Notes: generated by a model not told the origin, from the letters alone. A stretch of DNA of 64,000 nucleotides from Closterium sp. Naga37s-1 (GCA_947471745.1 CANJKZ010000723.1:5001001-5065000); one strand, 5' to 3'; positions 31,434 through 42,476 are shown, numbered from the stretch's first letter. Program-made: numbers and translations.

Positions 31434-32931
31434 CTACTGCTGTCCCCACGGTGCCCCTGACTGTCCCGGTACCCCGTCCCCCGTCCCCGAGAGTCCCTGC
31501 AGTCGCGCTCTAGCTGCCTCCAGATGCAGAATCAAGCTGGTGTCCTCCACCTTCACCGCGAAACCTGCCTCAGAAGCAAAGTCCCGAAGCATGTATGTCA
31601 CGGTGTCGTGGATGACCGTGGCGACGCCGAAGCGGGAGCACCGCACCACGTGGTGAGGTTCCGTCATGTCGTCGATCGCGTGCCCACAAGAACACCGACC
31701 TGCGAGGGCTATTTGGGGGATAGGGAGGCCGAGACGGAAAGCTGAGGCCACCTGCCACTGCGCCTCTGGGATGCGCAGCGAGTCTGCGTACGGCACCGCC
31801 GTCAACCACGCGCCTGCACCTGCGCCCTGAAGGGATGTCAAACGGGCAAGGTGCAAGGGGTTAGTGTGACGGGCCCGGACTGACTCCAAGGCCCGCGCCC
31901 CCAAGACGCGGCTCACTCCTGTGAAAAGAGAATCAGGGGCAGCAGAGACACAAGATTTCCAGGGGGGGAAGAGAGAGAGGATGTCACGTGGGAGGCCCTC
32001 CAGCGCCGTCCGCAGTGATCGATCGATCTGGTCAACATCATCTGATGCGAAGCTCTGTCGGAAGCTCGCGCCGCACACTGGGAGGGAGCAAAGGATCGGC
32101 GCGCACTGTACCCAAGAGCACGCATATCTCACCGGGGCGATACGCTCCATGCGTCGGATGCCTAAACCCCCTAGACGTATGGGGAGGTAGATCTGGTCCA
32201 GGGCAGCCTCACGAACGTCCTCTCTGCAAGTCCAAGTCCCAGGCACCAGAAGCTGCTGAAAGGTCTCCCCCAACCGCTCATCCCACCGTGCAAAAATGGC
32301 ACGTACAGCCGGGGTCGGAGGGACCGTCCTCGCCAGATACTGCGGTCGCGTGCTGACGCATGCCGAAAGTAGACGGGCCACTGTCTGGGGCTGGCGCAGT
32401 CTCGGAAGCCACGGCAACACGCGCCCCATCCTCTCCAGACGCTCAGGTAGGCTCCTCTCCACAAAAGCGTCAGAGCCCACCGGCACTCCCGTGACGATGA
32501 GTCCTCTGCGAGCGACCTCGATCTTCAGACTCGTGAATGCCTCCACCTCTTTGGAAGTCACAAAATCCCTGCCGTAGACGAGACACTTGTGTGGCTGGAC
32601 TGCAAGGCCCAGCTCGTGCAAGTGCCTCACAATCTCTGCGAAGTGGTGTAGCACCCTGGAAGGAGGGCCCAGCACGTAAGTGTCATCTGCGTATGACCAT
32701 AGCTGGACATCGCCCTCAGCTAGAACTGGCTGTAGAGCCATGCGCTGCGTGAGTGCATACAGGAACGGGCTGAGCGGGTCGCCCTGACGGGTCCCGCGCT
32801 CCGAGTGAATGGTGGTCACCCTTCCGTTCCCCCGGTAAAGGAGATCGGAGGGTGTCCCGTAGAAAAGGCGAATGAAAGGAATAAAATAGCGGAACTCAGC
32901 ACTAGTGTAGAGGGCCTGGAACATGGCGTCT
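31434..32931 (-). pseudogene. Element N reverse transcriptase core, thumb and CCHC motif
   Basis: RT motifs: QGDPLSPFLYAL (near 32780), YADDTYVLG (near 32690) and LGLAVQPHKCLVYG, then a thumb-like region and, near 31640-31700, C-S-C-G-H...H-H-V-V-R-C, the Cys/His cluster that precedes the endonuclease in R2-type elements. The 496-residue frame stops at 31434-31436, a TAG in a CAG run. Just upstream, NSFH is followed by TGA where Trp would fit (32929-32931). The protein would prime cDNA synthesis on the nicked target. Confidence 0.82.
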
Positions 32932-34250
32932 CAATGAAACGAGTTAAAGGCGTTCGCCACGTCCAGCTGAAGAACCACCCAGTTAGGGTGGTCATCCAGG
33001 GTGCGACGAACGCCTCTAACCACGACCTCTGTCCCACACGTAACGCCCACCCCAAACTGCTGTGACCCAAGAAAACTCTAGCCATCTGGTCCCGCAGCTG
33101 CAAGCATACTGCGCGAGAAAGGATGCGAATCAGAACCTCACCTATCGCGATAGGACGCACATCCAGGTTCGGTTTCGCGAGAGCGACCAGGGTGGACAAT
33201 GTCAATAGCGACCGAGCTGCCGGGGCGCAGTAGCCTCGCAGCCAAAGCTGGTACACAGCGAGCAGGCTAGGGAGGCTCTCAGGAAAGGCAAGGAAAGTAT
33301 CTCGAAGATGCTCGGCAACCCAGCCTGTCGGTCCTTCGGACGACCCGTGCGGGGCTGTGAAGATGGCGCGGCGGAGGTGATCCATAGAGAGCACAAGGGC
33401 AGTATCCTGGAAGGCCGGTAGCCAATCTGGAGTCGGTCGCTCTGCGACGGGATGCTTGCTCCGCAGACGTTGCATCGTACTCTCCGTGTCAGGTGCCGCC
33501 TCTGCTGACTCCACGGCCGCGCAGGCCCGCGAGGTCTCATTGCAAGCCGCCATACGCAGGCAGCGGGCAATGCGACGGTCATCCGGTGTGGGGGAGAAAG
33601 TGGTGGCGCGAGCGTGCCGTACTGCTCGTAGAGGAAGGGGAGTACGTCGATGTAGGGCCTCAGAGATGAGCTCGTCCAACTCACCTCGTCCAAAACGGAT
33701 GATGCGCGCTGCAATGGCGGCCGTGTTTGAACGCTCTGGCGGTGTCGCCGGGGCCAGTAGGAGCGTCGCTGCCGCCGCCAAGAGGAGAGTAGGGCCTGGT
33801 GCCTCTGGGTCCTGGGAGACCCGTGCTAAGATGGCGCAGAGGATGTCTAGATACCCACCGCGGACCCTCGGGGGGATACGCCGAAGAGGACGGGCATGAA
33901 TGCGCTCCGGGGCAAAGTACTCCGACCACCGGACGGAGTCAAGCGAACGCCACTGTGCATTTGTGAACTGCATCCCCTGAGCTCGGGGCTCTGCTAGGGA
34001 AGGTAGAGCTGAGGCCCTGTCGCGGAGGGCAAGCGCCCTCCGAGCTGCGTCGGCAGGGTGGCAGAATGGCATGTGGTGTCGGAGTGCTCGGCGGTTCGCG
34101 AGGGAGCTCAGGCATGTGGGGCACCTCACGACCTGACGTCGCTGTGTCGGTGGGGTCGGCCGTGGCCGTGCCCTCGGAACTATCTGCCGTGGTGATAGGT
34201 GGGGCTGGTGATGGGGATGGGTGGGGTGAGGCAGGCAGGAGTGGTGCACC
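32932..34250 (-). pseudogene. Element N zinc finger and RT fingers/palm start
   Basis: Starting near 34130 the frame reads VVRCPTCLSSL...LRHHMPFCH, a CX2C...H...H cluster like the N-terminal DNA-binding finger of R2-type elements. About 300 residues later come the early RT blocks (WVAEHLRDTF, LVALAKPNLDVRPIAIGEVL, RAVCLQLRDQMARVFLG). Near 33060 one base is lost; the continuation QFGVGVTCGTEVVVRG...LQLDVANAFNS lies in the next frame, that of the RT core. Between 34130 and 34575 an acidic/Pro-rich leader exists in another frame. Confidence 0.75.
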
Positions 34251-36123
34251 TACATCTGCGTCAGAAGCGCACGGTCTGAAGATCAGATCGGTCTCCATCG
34301 GAGAAGGGTGGAAGGGTTTGTGCAGGATGGGGGCTGCAAGAGGGGGGTCCATGAGGGGGGCTTCGTGGGCGTGTACCACTGGGGCCGGGTGGGTGGGAGT
34401 AGGGAGGGGTATGCCAGTGTTCCGTATCGCCAGCAAGTCAGATACAGCCGCCCCCAAGCCCGATGAGGGCTCCGACGCCTCCAGGTCTGTGAGGGAGGGA
34501 GGGTGATCTGGTCCAGCGAGAGAAAACTGAAGCACCGCCGGCCCATGTGGCTGGGTTGCATGTGGTTGTCGCACCGGCCTTAACTCACCCTCCAGCCCTC
34601 TCAGCTGAGCTGTCGGGAGCAGGGTTGGGGCTGCACGCAGTGGTGGGAAGGGGGGTATGAGAGATTAGTGCAGCCTCATCCTCACCCGTCATTCTGTCAA
34701 CCCCAACTCCAACTACCTCCATCCTAGTGGGGAGGGCGTCATCCTGAGTGGCAACCAGATGTTTGTGGGGAAGGATTGCGCCGGTGAAACCTCCACCGTG
34801 TGCCTGCAAAGGCGAGGGTTTATCTGGGGGGGGATTGCTGGGTGATGAGCCCATGTGAGGGTCGCCTGGAGCAGGTTGGGCAGAGGGGGCGGGAAGTAGA
34901 CCTGCAGGTGGGGCAGAAAACGGAGGTGGGGGTGTGGAACTTAAGCCCTCCCCGCCTCTGGAAGGAGGGGAAGGGGGGGAATGTTGGCGCGGCGAGATGG
35001 CTCAACATGAGACCTCCATCCACCCGTGGGACCTCCCGAGGTGGCGGGAGCCGGTGGCGTGGTAGATACCAAACGGTGCTGGTTGTGGGATGGTGAGTGG
35101 GCCTGTGCGGGTGCAAGCGGGGGTCAATGGGCTGGGAGAGGGCGGTGGTGACCATGGGGTGCCTGGGGCTGCGAGGGTGGTGATGATGATAATGATGGGG
35201 GATGGTAGGGGAGAGGCAAGTTCATAGCAGTGGGATGAGGTGCCGGTATCCGGCGCTGTGGAATTGTGTAGCGTACGGGGCGGAGGGGAGTCGGTGCGGG
35301 GGTTGATGCGACTGAACCAAGCGCCTCGGACATGTGCACATCTGCCGGTGAGGGCGGACCTGGTAGAAGGGGAGGTAGTAATGGCTGGGAGTTGATAGTC
35401 GGGGAGCAGGGCTCCTCTAGGAAAGCCCGGGCCTTAGCTGCCCCACTTAATTCGCGAGAATGCCTGTAAGAGTGGGGGCAAAGGGTGGGTGCTCCTGGGG
35501 GGGAGTGGGTTAAAAGATGCGGGGTGTGGATGGGTGCAGTCTCCGGATTCCCTGTCCTCGCTGTTTCCTCCTGCCCCTCTATTAAAGCTCCTGACTGCAT
35601 GGGAGTGGGCCTGGGGGGGGCAGGGAGGACCTCGTCATGGGGCTGTGGTGGGACTGCAGCGTCCCCATTGCTGCCAGCCTCTCCTGCGGCCCGCGCCACT
35701 CCGTCTGCGGTCTCTGCCGCTCCTGCAGCAGACTCCTCTGCCCCAGCTGTGGCCTCTACCGTCCCTGGTGACCGTGCTAAAGCCCTGTCCCTAACTTCAG
35801 TCGCAACCCCGTCTGGTGCAGCGGTCGCCGCCCCATCTGCCACCTCTGCGACCACTGCTGCCCTTTCTCCAACCGCCGATGTTCCTTCTTCGTCAGCTCC
35901 TGATACCGCCCCCACGCTGGCGGCCCTCGCTGTACCTCCGCGCTGTAGCTGCACTTGCCCGCCGCCATGCGGCAGCTGCTGCCCTCCATCTTGCAGCTCT
36001 TGTTGCCCCCTCGCCAACACCCCATGCTGCCCTCCAACCTCCAGCCCTTGCTGGCCCCTTACAAGCCACCCCTGTTGCCCTCCTCTCCCCCCTCCCTTGC
36101 GGCGCCTCCGCTCTTGCCGTTGA

Positions 36124-37094
36124 GCCAGTACCTCCAGCACCTCCAACACCAGCAGCTCCAGTACCTCCAGCACCTCCAGCTCTAGCACCTCCAGTACCAG
36201 CAGCTCTTGTACCTCCACCACCTCCAGCTCCAGCACCTCCAGCACCAGCAGCTTCACTACTCCAAGCTCCAGCAACCCGGCCCCGCCAAACAACCCAGTC
36301 ACGAAGTTGCTGCGGCGAGAGGGTCTCTTGTCGACGAGACTGCTGCTGCTGTCCAACGCCAGATGCCCCAGCAGGAGCACCCACGACTCCACCACCAATA
36401 GGACTTGCAGCACCCCCAGTGTCAGCACCCCCAGAACCGGCACCCCCAGAACCAGCACCCGTAGACTCAGCACCCCTAGAGGCAGCATCCTCATGACCAG
36501 CACCTCCAGAGTCCGCACCTCCAGTGTCACCACCCCCAGCAGTACCAGAGTTCACAACGACAGGTTGCAGAGGCGGCGAAGACGGCCGAGGCGGAAAACC
36601 AGGAGGGGTCTCCAAGCGCGGGGAGCGGCGAATGGCCCCCATGTCGTCAGCAGCGGGGTCACCCCCCTCAGCTGGGCCAAATGGGTCAGAGGAGACCTCC
36701 AAAGGCTCAACCAAGGGGGCTGGGTCGACCCGAGACACACCTAAGGGAGCAGGACCCTATGGGGGGAGGGGGTCTACTAGGGGGGGGCCTGGGACCAGGA
36801 AGAGGGGCGGGGGGAAGACACGTGCGGGTGGAGACAGTTGAAGAAGACCGACCCGTCAAAGGTGACGTCCTGTGAGGATAGGACGCAGCGCGAGGGAGGG
36901 TGGTAAAACTGCCAGAGCGGAGCATCGGTGGGGAAGCCAAGAAAGACGCCGCGGAGAGTGAGAGGAGAGAGCTTGCCCGCGGTGGTATCACGGACAAGGG
37001 AGAGCGCGCTCCAGGCCCGAAACGCCGACGCATCGCCAACCTCCCCCGTCCAACGCAGTGTAGGCGAGGTCTTTGGCACACAGACACGGTGCCC
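36124..37094 (-). pseudogene. Copia fragment M (family 1: integrase C-terminus and linker)
   Basis: Same domain span as L: integrase C-terminal motifs (TSPTLRWTGEVGDAS, GVFLGFPTDAPLWQFYH, SSQDVTFDGS) at 36780-37094, SRVDPAPLVEPLEVSSDPF, then Gly/Ala/Thr linker repeats to 36124 where element N begins. Very similar to L but without the TRIM, so it serves as the empty site. The two fragments and their flanks look like a segmental duplication. Confidence 0.8.
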
Positions 37095-37104
37095 GTCCAA
37101 AACA

Positions 37105-37181
37105 CTGCTTCATTATAAGCGCACGTGCGCTTATATCTGGGGTGATACGGGTGCTATACAACACATATTATTTGCCAGCTA
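37105..37181. repeat. Spacer repeat A, second copy, with 22-bp palindrome
   Basis: Direct copy of 29001-29078. 37114-37135 is a perfect 22-bp palindrome centred on GCGCACGTGCGC. Function unknown; it could extrude as a hairpin or be a dimeric protein site. Confidence 0.7.
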
Positions 37182-37727
37182 CTCCTTAGGTGCTTCCTCC
37201 TTTTAGTTTCTTCCTCTCTTCTTTTCCTCTTTCCACCTTTCCTTTGGCAATTCTCTTCTTCTCCAGCTCTTCTCTCCTTATCACCCTTTCTTTGTTCCAC
37301 CATCTTTACCTTCCTCTAATACCCCTTCTCTTAATTACCACGACTTTGTATCAAACTTAATCCATAATAACCAGACTACTACCTATTGGAGTGGGTTGAT
37401 GTGATATGTAGAGGGTACGGGATTGTACGGTTACATATCCAACCTGTATGCTTTCATTCTGGTCATTCTCACATTCTGACAGTAGGTCTGATAACATTTC
37501 TGAATAATCAAACGAATGCAGATCTGAACTGAACTTTCGTATGAGATTAATCAAGTTGTCTACAAAATCAGATTAACACATTGCCCTATTTTTTAACCAT
37601 CAGACAAATTCTGTGTGATACTGACAGACAGCCCCTACTGTATTTTAGAGTTTGTAAATCTTATCTTAACGTGTCCTATTGCATTAAGTTGGCATTCAGC
37701 TCAGCATCTCACCTACCGTATATGATA
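37182..37727 (-). repeat. Segment S, inverted second copy
   Basis: Reverse complement of 29079-29632, from CCTTAGGTG at 37182 to about 37727. It ends only 6 bp before the stop codon of the methyltransferase gene, so the gene's 3' untranslated region and terminator, if retained, must lie within S. Confidence 0.75.
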
Positions 37728-37732
37728 CACGC

Positions 37733-38116
37733 TCATTTCCCTCCCCAAAATGAGCAACTTTCAGGGTTTGATGGAATGACAAGCCCTTCATGGATGAAGC
37801 TGATTTCTACGCAGTTCTGGCAGATAGCATTGAACTCCGCATGGAACATGCGATACCCAAGGTTCTCCAGTGCGTACAGCGCAGGGAGAAGAAGTGCTGG
37901 TTTGTGTAGGCTGCGGGCACAGGTACGGGGGGGAGGGGAAACCACATGAAAATAAAGCCACATGGTTTTGCTATTGAAAAGGCTTTCTATGGGGATAATG
38001 TGCACAACCATGAGACGAACGACAACACTAGAAATAGATGTCGGGGACGAGAAGGACGAGAGGAAACTGAAAGTGGGAGTGGAAACGAGAGGATTTTGAT
38101 GTACAAGGACAAGGAC

Positions 38117-38202
<86 letters not shown>

Positions 38203-38286
38203 GAGAGGGTATGAGGTAACAATGTTGGTATGTATGCCTCATATACTTACCTGCATGCCTGTACCCATGGAACTAATGCAATGACC

Positions 38287-38358
<72 letters not shown>

Positions 38359-40234
38359 GAGAGGGGGAGGAGGGGGGAGAGAGAGGTGGGGGGAAGAGGG
38401 AGAGGGTGGGCACGTGTGTGGGTTCTTACTGGTGGAACTCCATGAGGATCTGCCCAAACGGCAGCGCGCCGCCATGGATGGCGAGCTTGGCAGGTTCGGA
38501 GCCATAAGAGGCGGTCATGTCCTTGATGACTTCCAGCTCGCAGCCCTCGCAGTCGATCTTGAACACGTCCACATACGTGTGGTTCATCAGCGCCAGCATG
38601 CGTGGCAGCGTCACAAAGAGCTTCGTGGGGTTCTTGCGGCGGTACGTCTGCAGGTCCGCCTCGCCGGACAGCCCGATGGCGCGGAAGTGCAGGAAGGGCA
38701 GGTCGCGCATCTGCTCCTCCACCGCCGGCTTCAGGAAGGGGTCGAACGTGAAGATGGCGCCCGCGTGCGCCCTCGCGAAGTCCTCCTCGAAGTCATACGA
38801 ACCCCGGCTGCCAATGCTGCACGCAGCGATGCACGTTCAGAGACATGCAAGTAGCGTTAGCGGGGTGGGGTGGGAAGAAACACGAGAAGCGGACGAGGAA
38901 GGCGGAAGAGCTACCACTGTGGAAACTGGGAAGAGGGAGGTCACGAGAGAGTAAGGGGGTGAGGAAGGGAGTAGAATGCTTGGGCGGGACGGAGAGTAGA
39001 GAGAGAGAAAGAGAGAGAGCCAGGACGCAAACACAGCAGGGCCGAGAAGTTCAATAGAACGAGAGGCAGCGGCGCAGCCGAGTACTTGATGATTGGCTGA
39101 ACGGGACGCATGGGCTGGGGGAGCAGTGGGGAGGGGGCAGCGCACCTGTAGACCGTGGTGGTGCGCTGGAATACTCCCGGTATCATGCACGTCCACTGTT
39201 GCCATGCACACGGCGAGAGGGCGAGGCGGGAGGAGGGAGAGCGGCAATGAAGAAGGGTGAGATTAGGGGAGGACATGAGACGGATTGAGGGGAGACAGGG
39301 CAGGGGTACAAAGAGAGATGTCGATAAGGAGAGTGGAAAGATGGAATAATGCCTGGTTGACTTCACGGAGTATTTCAACGTGTCCACCACCAACCGTGCA
39401 GCTGCCGCACTCATATCGCTACTAATGCCTGACCCGCACTTGCACAGTTTCACCAACATCCCTCCGTTCCGCACAGTGTGACCGAGAAGTTTGGTTGGTG
39501 CGTGTTGCACTTCACCAACATGTGACCATCAACCTCGCTCACGTAGGGACGGGGTTTGTTATGCTGCGGCCGTGCAAACCGGAGGATCTTATCCCCTGAA
39601 TTCTTTGCGTGCTTTCGTGCAACAACTCACGACACTCGCTAGCTATCGCTGGCGACGCTTCAAGCGAACTTTAGGGATTGAGGGAGCCTCGAATGACCTC
39701 CTCGTGCAACCGTGCAAATGCTCCTCCAACCACGCAAAGGCAAGTCATTCACCTTGCCGCCGTCGCCCCAGTCCCCGAGGCGCTCCTCGAAGGGGCACGG
39801 GTACATGGGGTTGATGATGAACAGCTTCGTGCCGCGCGTGCCCAGGTCCATGGGCTGTTGAACCCCTTTCAGCTTCGTGTTCCGCCGTTGAACATTCGCC
39901 TGACAACACCACAAGGTCGCCACAAGAACCGCGTCAGACCGTTCCTACAACCACTCTCGAGGCACAATGAACTTCCAAATCTTGTTTTCTCAAAGTCACG
40001 CAATAACAAAAAACATACCCAGTACGTAGCCTCCGCGTGGCACTGCGCCACGTCCACGTGGCAGGTTCCCCGAGCACTTAACGCTGACCAATCGACTACC
40101 CCCACATAGCCTGAATTGGCCCATTGCGGATCGGAATGGCGGCGGGGGCATAGCAAGACCACGAAGACGAAGGCAATAAGTGCAATGCTACAGAGCGCAC
40201 GAGCCGAGAGCCCGGAAACGCGTGCCTCGACCAT
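37733..40234 (-). CDS. Host gene: membrane-anchored METTL24-like methyltransferase, five exons
   Basis: Exons on the minus strand: 40019-40234, 39753-39899, 39146-39195, 38430-38816, 37733-37910. All four introns are GT-AG, phases agree at every junction, and the sum is 978 nt, 325 residues plus TGA. An N-terminal hydrophobic stretch (about residues 15-29) after a few charged residues suggests a type II membrane anchor. Family motifs: CPFEERLGDWGDGGK, then W-x-C, TTTVYSIGSRGSYDFE, FTFDPFL, VDVFKIDCEGCELEV (acidic SAM-domain motif) and ILMEFHH, then YALENLGYRMFHAEFN. This matches the METTL24/Methyltransf_22 group, probably Golgi or ER; the substrate is unknown. No break found. It is the only host gene recognised in the window. 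Confidence 0.87.
38121..38206. repeat. (GA)n microsatellite in intron 4 of the methyltransferase gene
   Basis: Uninterrupted GA dinucleotides over about 75 bp, then GGAGAGGAGAGGG. In the transcript it is a CU tract upstream of the intron 4 acceptor at 37911. Confidence 0.95.
38291..38355. repeat. Second (GA)n microsatellite in intron 4
   Basis: About 65 bp of GA repeats passing into a G/A-rich stretch (to about 38405), close to the intron 4 donor at 38429. Confidence 0.95.
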
Positions 40235-40667
40235 GTCTTAGAAGTGGTGGCGAAGTGTTGAATTTGAACTTGAAACTGCTTCTTTTGAGGGCTGCTTGAG
40301 AGAACGGTTTGAAAGCGATGCTTTAGCGGCTGCAAGTATTTGGGAGTTGAGCGAGGCGACATTTGTATATGGGGAAATGGCAGCCTTCACCACCACCCAA
40401 CCTCCTCCGAACCGGCCCTGGAAATGAGCGGTGCGGTGTAGACGTGTCAGGCAACCGAGCCTGGTCCCACAGAACCCACCGAGGCTAGGCGGCCCCGTTT
40501 TCACAAGGTTCCCACGGAGGCTAGGTGAACCCACCGTTCACATAGATCCCACCGACGCTAGTCAGCCATTGGGCACCCAGCCCATACGAAACCCGAAACC
40601 CAGGAATTCGGCAAGGCTGAGGCGAGCCGCGTACACCTCAAACGGTCCAGCTGATGACAAGCAAGTA
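40235..40667. other. Upstream region of the methyltransferase gene
   Basis: 433 bp between the methyltransferase ATG and the 5' LTR of gypsy element G1. It must hold the host promoter or part of it. I see no TATA box at a convincing place, no repeat and no reading frame with recognisable content. Confidence 0.5.
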
Positions 40668-41006
40668 AATAAGGAAAAATCATTTTCCTTACTTCGCGTC
40701 CCTAATCAGCGCGTACACCACTGTTCCCGCCAACAGCAACAAACATTAATCCGTTACCACTCGCGACACTCGCCTCAACACTGTTCACGGCGCGACCCAA
40801 CATCACGGTTCGGTTGGTAACCCGCACTCCGGACCTCCGCCTCGACATTTCCCAACCTCGGCGCTAGGCCCGTCGCGCACCCCATTTTCCACACATTACC
40901 GTTACCACTGTAGTTTCGCTATATATTCTTCGCGCATGCCTTCGCTCATGGTACTCTTGCTTCGATAGTGCAATTTTCGTTCGTTCACTGAATTGCACTC
41001 ATAACA
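40668..41006 (+). repeat. 5' LTR of G1 (339 bp)
   Basis: Aligns with 57453-57725 (TCATTTTCCTTACTTCG, CAACCTCGGCGCTAGGCCC, TTTCGCTATATATT). Ends ATAACA just before the primer site. The first two bases are AA in place of TG, so this end has decayed. Confidence 0.85.
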
Positions 41007-41008
41007 CT

Positions 41009-41022
41009 TGGTATTCAGAGCC
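41009..41022 (+). other. Primer-binding site of G1
   Basis: TGGTATTCAGAGCC, the initiator Met tRNA complement with one inserted T, two bases after the LTR. Confidence 0.8.
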
Positions 41023-41172
41023 TACGATCTCTTCTCGGACCGCACCCACACCTTCGCTTCCCCACTATCTCAATTTTTTGGGGGGGGTAGACGTCTCTCA
41101 GCGAAACAAGCACCGCCGCTCGTAACCAAGCCACGACAAAGGCTCTCGCTGAGCTTGCCCGACACCCCCGCC

Positions 41173-42453
41173 ATGGCCGAATTCACTCTCACGACACTAA
41201 CGCAGGAGCAACTCGACCGTCTCGTGCGCCAAATCAAAGACTCTGCACTCGAAATTGCGACACTCACGGCGGAACGCGACTCCGCTCGTCAGCAATCCAC
41301 GGTGAATGCTCCAGCGCCAACACGCGCACTTGCAAATGCACCTGCACAATCGGAGGAGCTGATCGTCATTTCATCAGGCACACCGACACAAAACGACAGC
41401 GTGGGACAGCGCTCAGGCGCAGCCAGTGATGGCGCCGCTCAATCGATGCCTGGCATGGAGAGGAACAGGAGGAATTTGCGGCGAAAAGTGGCAACCACGC
41501 CATCATGGCACCAATGCCACTCAAGCCGCAGTGCCCGCCCTGTTTCGACCCGAGCCAGCGTGGAGGTCCGACGGTTCAATCGTGGGTCTTCACGAAAAAA
41601 ACGTCTTTTTTGACGCGAACTACGTCGAGTCGGACGCAGCGAAGATCCAATATGCCGTCTCGCTGCTGAGGGGCCCCGCCATGGACTGGTGGAGAGTCAT
41701 TGTGACGTCGCCACGTGCCTACGAGCCACCGTCGCAAGAGGAAGGGCCCACGGGCCCAGCTGTCACATGAAGTTCATTCAACGAAACTGCCCAATACAGC
41801 ACGTGGGACGCGTGGTGTGCAGGGCTTCGGGCGCGCTTCGAGCCGATCGCGGCTTTTATTTCGGCGTGTCAGAGACTGCGTACTTGGCGACGGCTCGGAT
41901 CGGTTCAAGACTGTCAGAATCCCAACCACTAGACCATTGGGATAAAAGGGCTTGTTAAGTAGCGGGTCAGTGCGCCCATAACCCCCCAGGCCAACGTGCC
42001 TGTAACCCTTCCCTAGGATCAATCGGGGATCACCAGTGGACCTCTGACAAAGACTACACAAGCGGTTTTCTCGCATTATGCGAGCAGGTCGGCTACATGC
42101 ACGAAGCGGAGCGGGTGGACTACTATGTCGGAGGGCTGAAGCCGGACATCTCGCACGAAATCATGCTATGCGGACTCTCGAATTTCAATGAGATTCTCGC
42201 ACTCGCCAAGAAAATCGACATTTTCCGCCGTCCGAGACCGGGGTCCTACTACGGACATCGCCCTCGGGGACCGATCGAGCACGCCACTGTACATGCTGTT
42301 GCGACAAGTGCAGCTGCCGCGCCGTTTAAGGGGCGCTACTTTGCTTGCAATAGGCCGGGCCATCGCAAGAGTGAGTGCCCAGAGGAGCTAAGGCGTCGCG
42401 GAGCAGAGCATGGGAGGGAGTCTCCAAGGCAGGGAAACGCTAGCAGTCAGTAG
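41173..42453 (+). pseudogene. G1 gag, interrupted by a TRIM solo LTR
   Basis: ATG at 41173 (MAEFTLTTLTQEQLDRL) starts a helical, charged N-terminus. A frameshift near 41420-41520 leads to the capsid motif ESDAAKIQYAVSLLRGPAMDWW, characteristic of gypsy gag. The frame is then split at 41911 by a solo LTR and resumes as KDYTSGFLALCEQVGYMHEAERVDYYVGGLKPDI. The zinc knuckle RYFACNRPGHRKSEC has Tyr in place of the first Cys (TGC to TAC), the same change as in element D. A stop at 42451-42453 separates it from pol. Confidence 0.85.
41912..42049 (-). repeat. Solo LTR of the TRIM family inside G1 gag
   Basis: 138 bp, exactly the TRIM LTR length. In reverse orientation it differs at only about two positions from the TRIM 3' LTR (28120-28257). 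Flanked by AAGAC on both sides (41907-41911 and 42050-42054). Recombination between the two LTRs of a full TRIM removed its interior, showing a second independent insertion of the family. Confidence 0.94.
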
Positions 42454-42476
42454 GAATCGGGCCAACTACTGACGAG

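Larger units (their letters stand above)
29633..36123 (-). mobile_element. Element N: RLE-type (R2-like) non-LTR retrotransposon, degenerate
   Basis: No LTRs. The minus strand encodes, in order, a low-complexity N-terminal region (34250-36123), a zinc-finger-like cluster, an RT with YADD, a Cys/His cluster, a Gln-rich expansion and a restriction-like endonuclease PD...D motif, ending at 29793. Short non-coding sequence (29633-29792) follows. No poly(A) or target duplication is evident, so both ends are set by where sequence shared with S and with copia M stops. Stops and frameshifts interrupt the frame in at least five places. Confidence 0.78.

Noticed and set aside
35124-36120. Separate host gene in the Gln/Ala/Pro-rich minus-strand frame
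   Set aside because: It is directly upstream of element N's zinc finger and RT, has the same Gln/Gly repeat style and no recognisable domain; best treated as the degenerate N-terminal part of N.
38121-38355. GA repeats as a heat-shock-type GAGA regulatory element
   Set aside because: They lie inside intron 4 of the methyltransferase gene and are pure dinucleotide runs; no promoter context.
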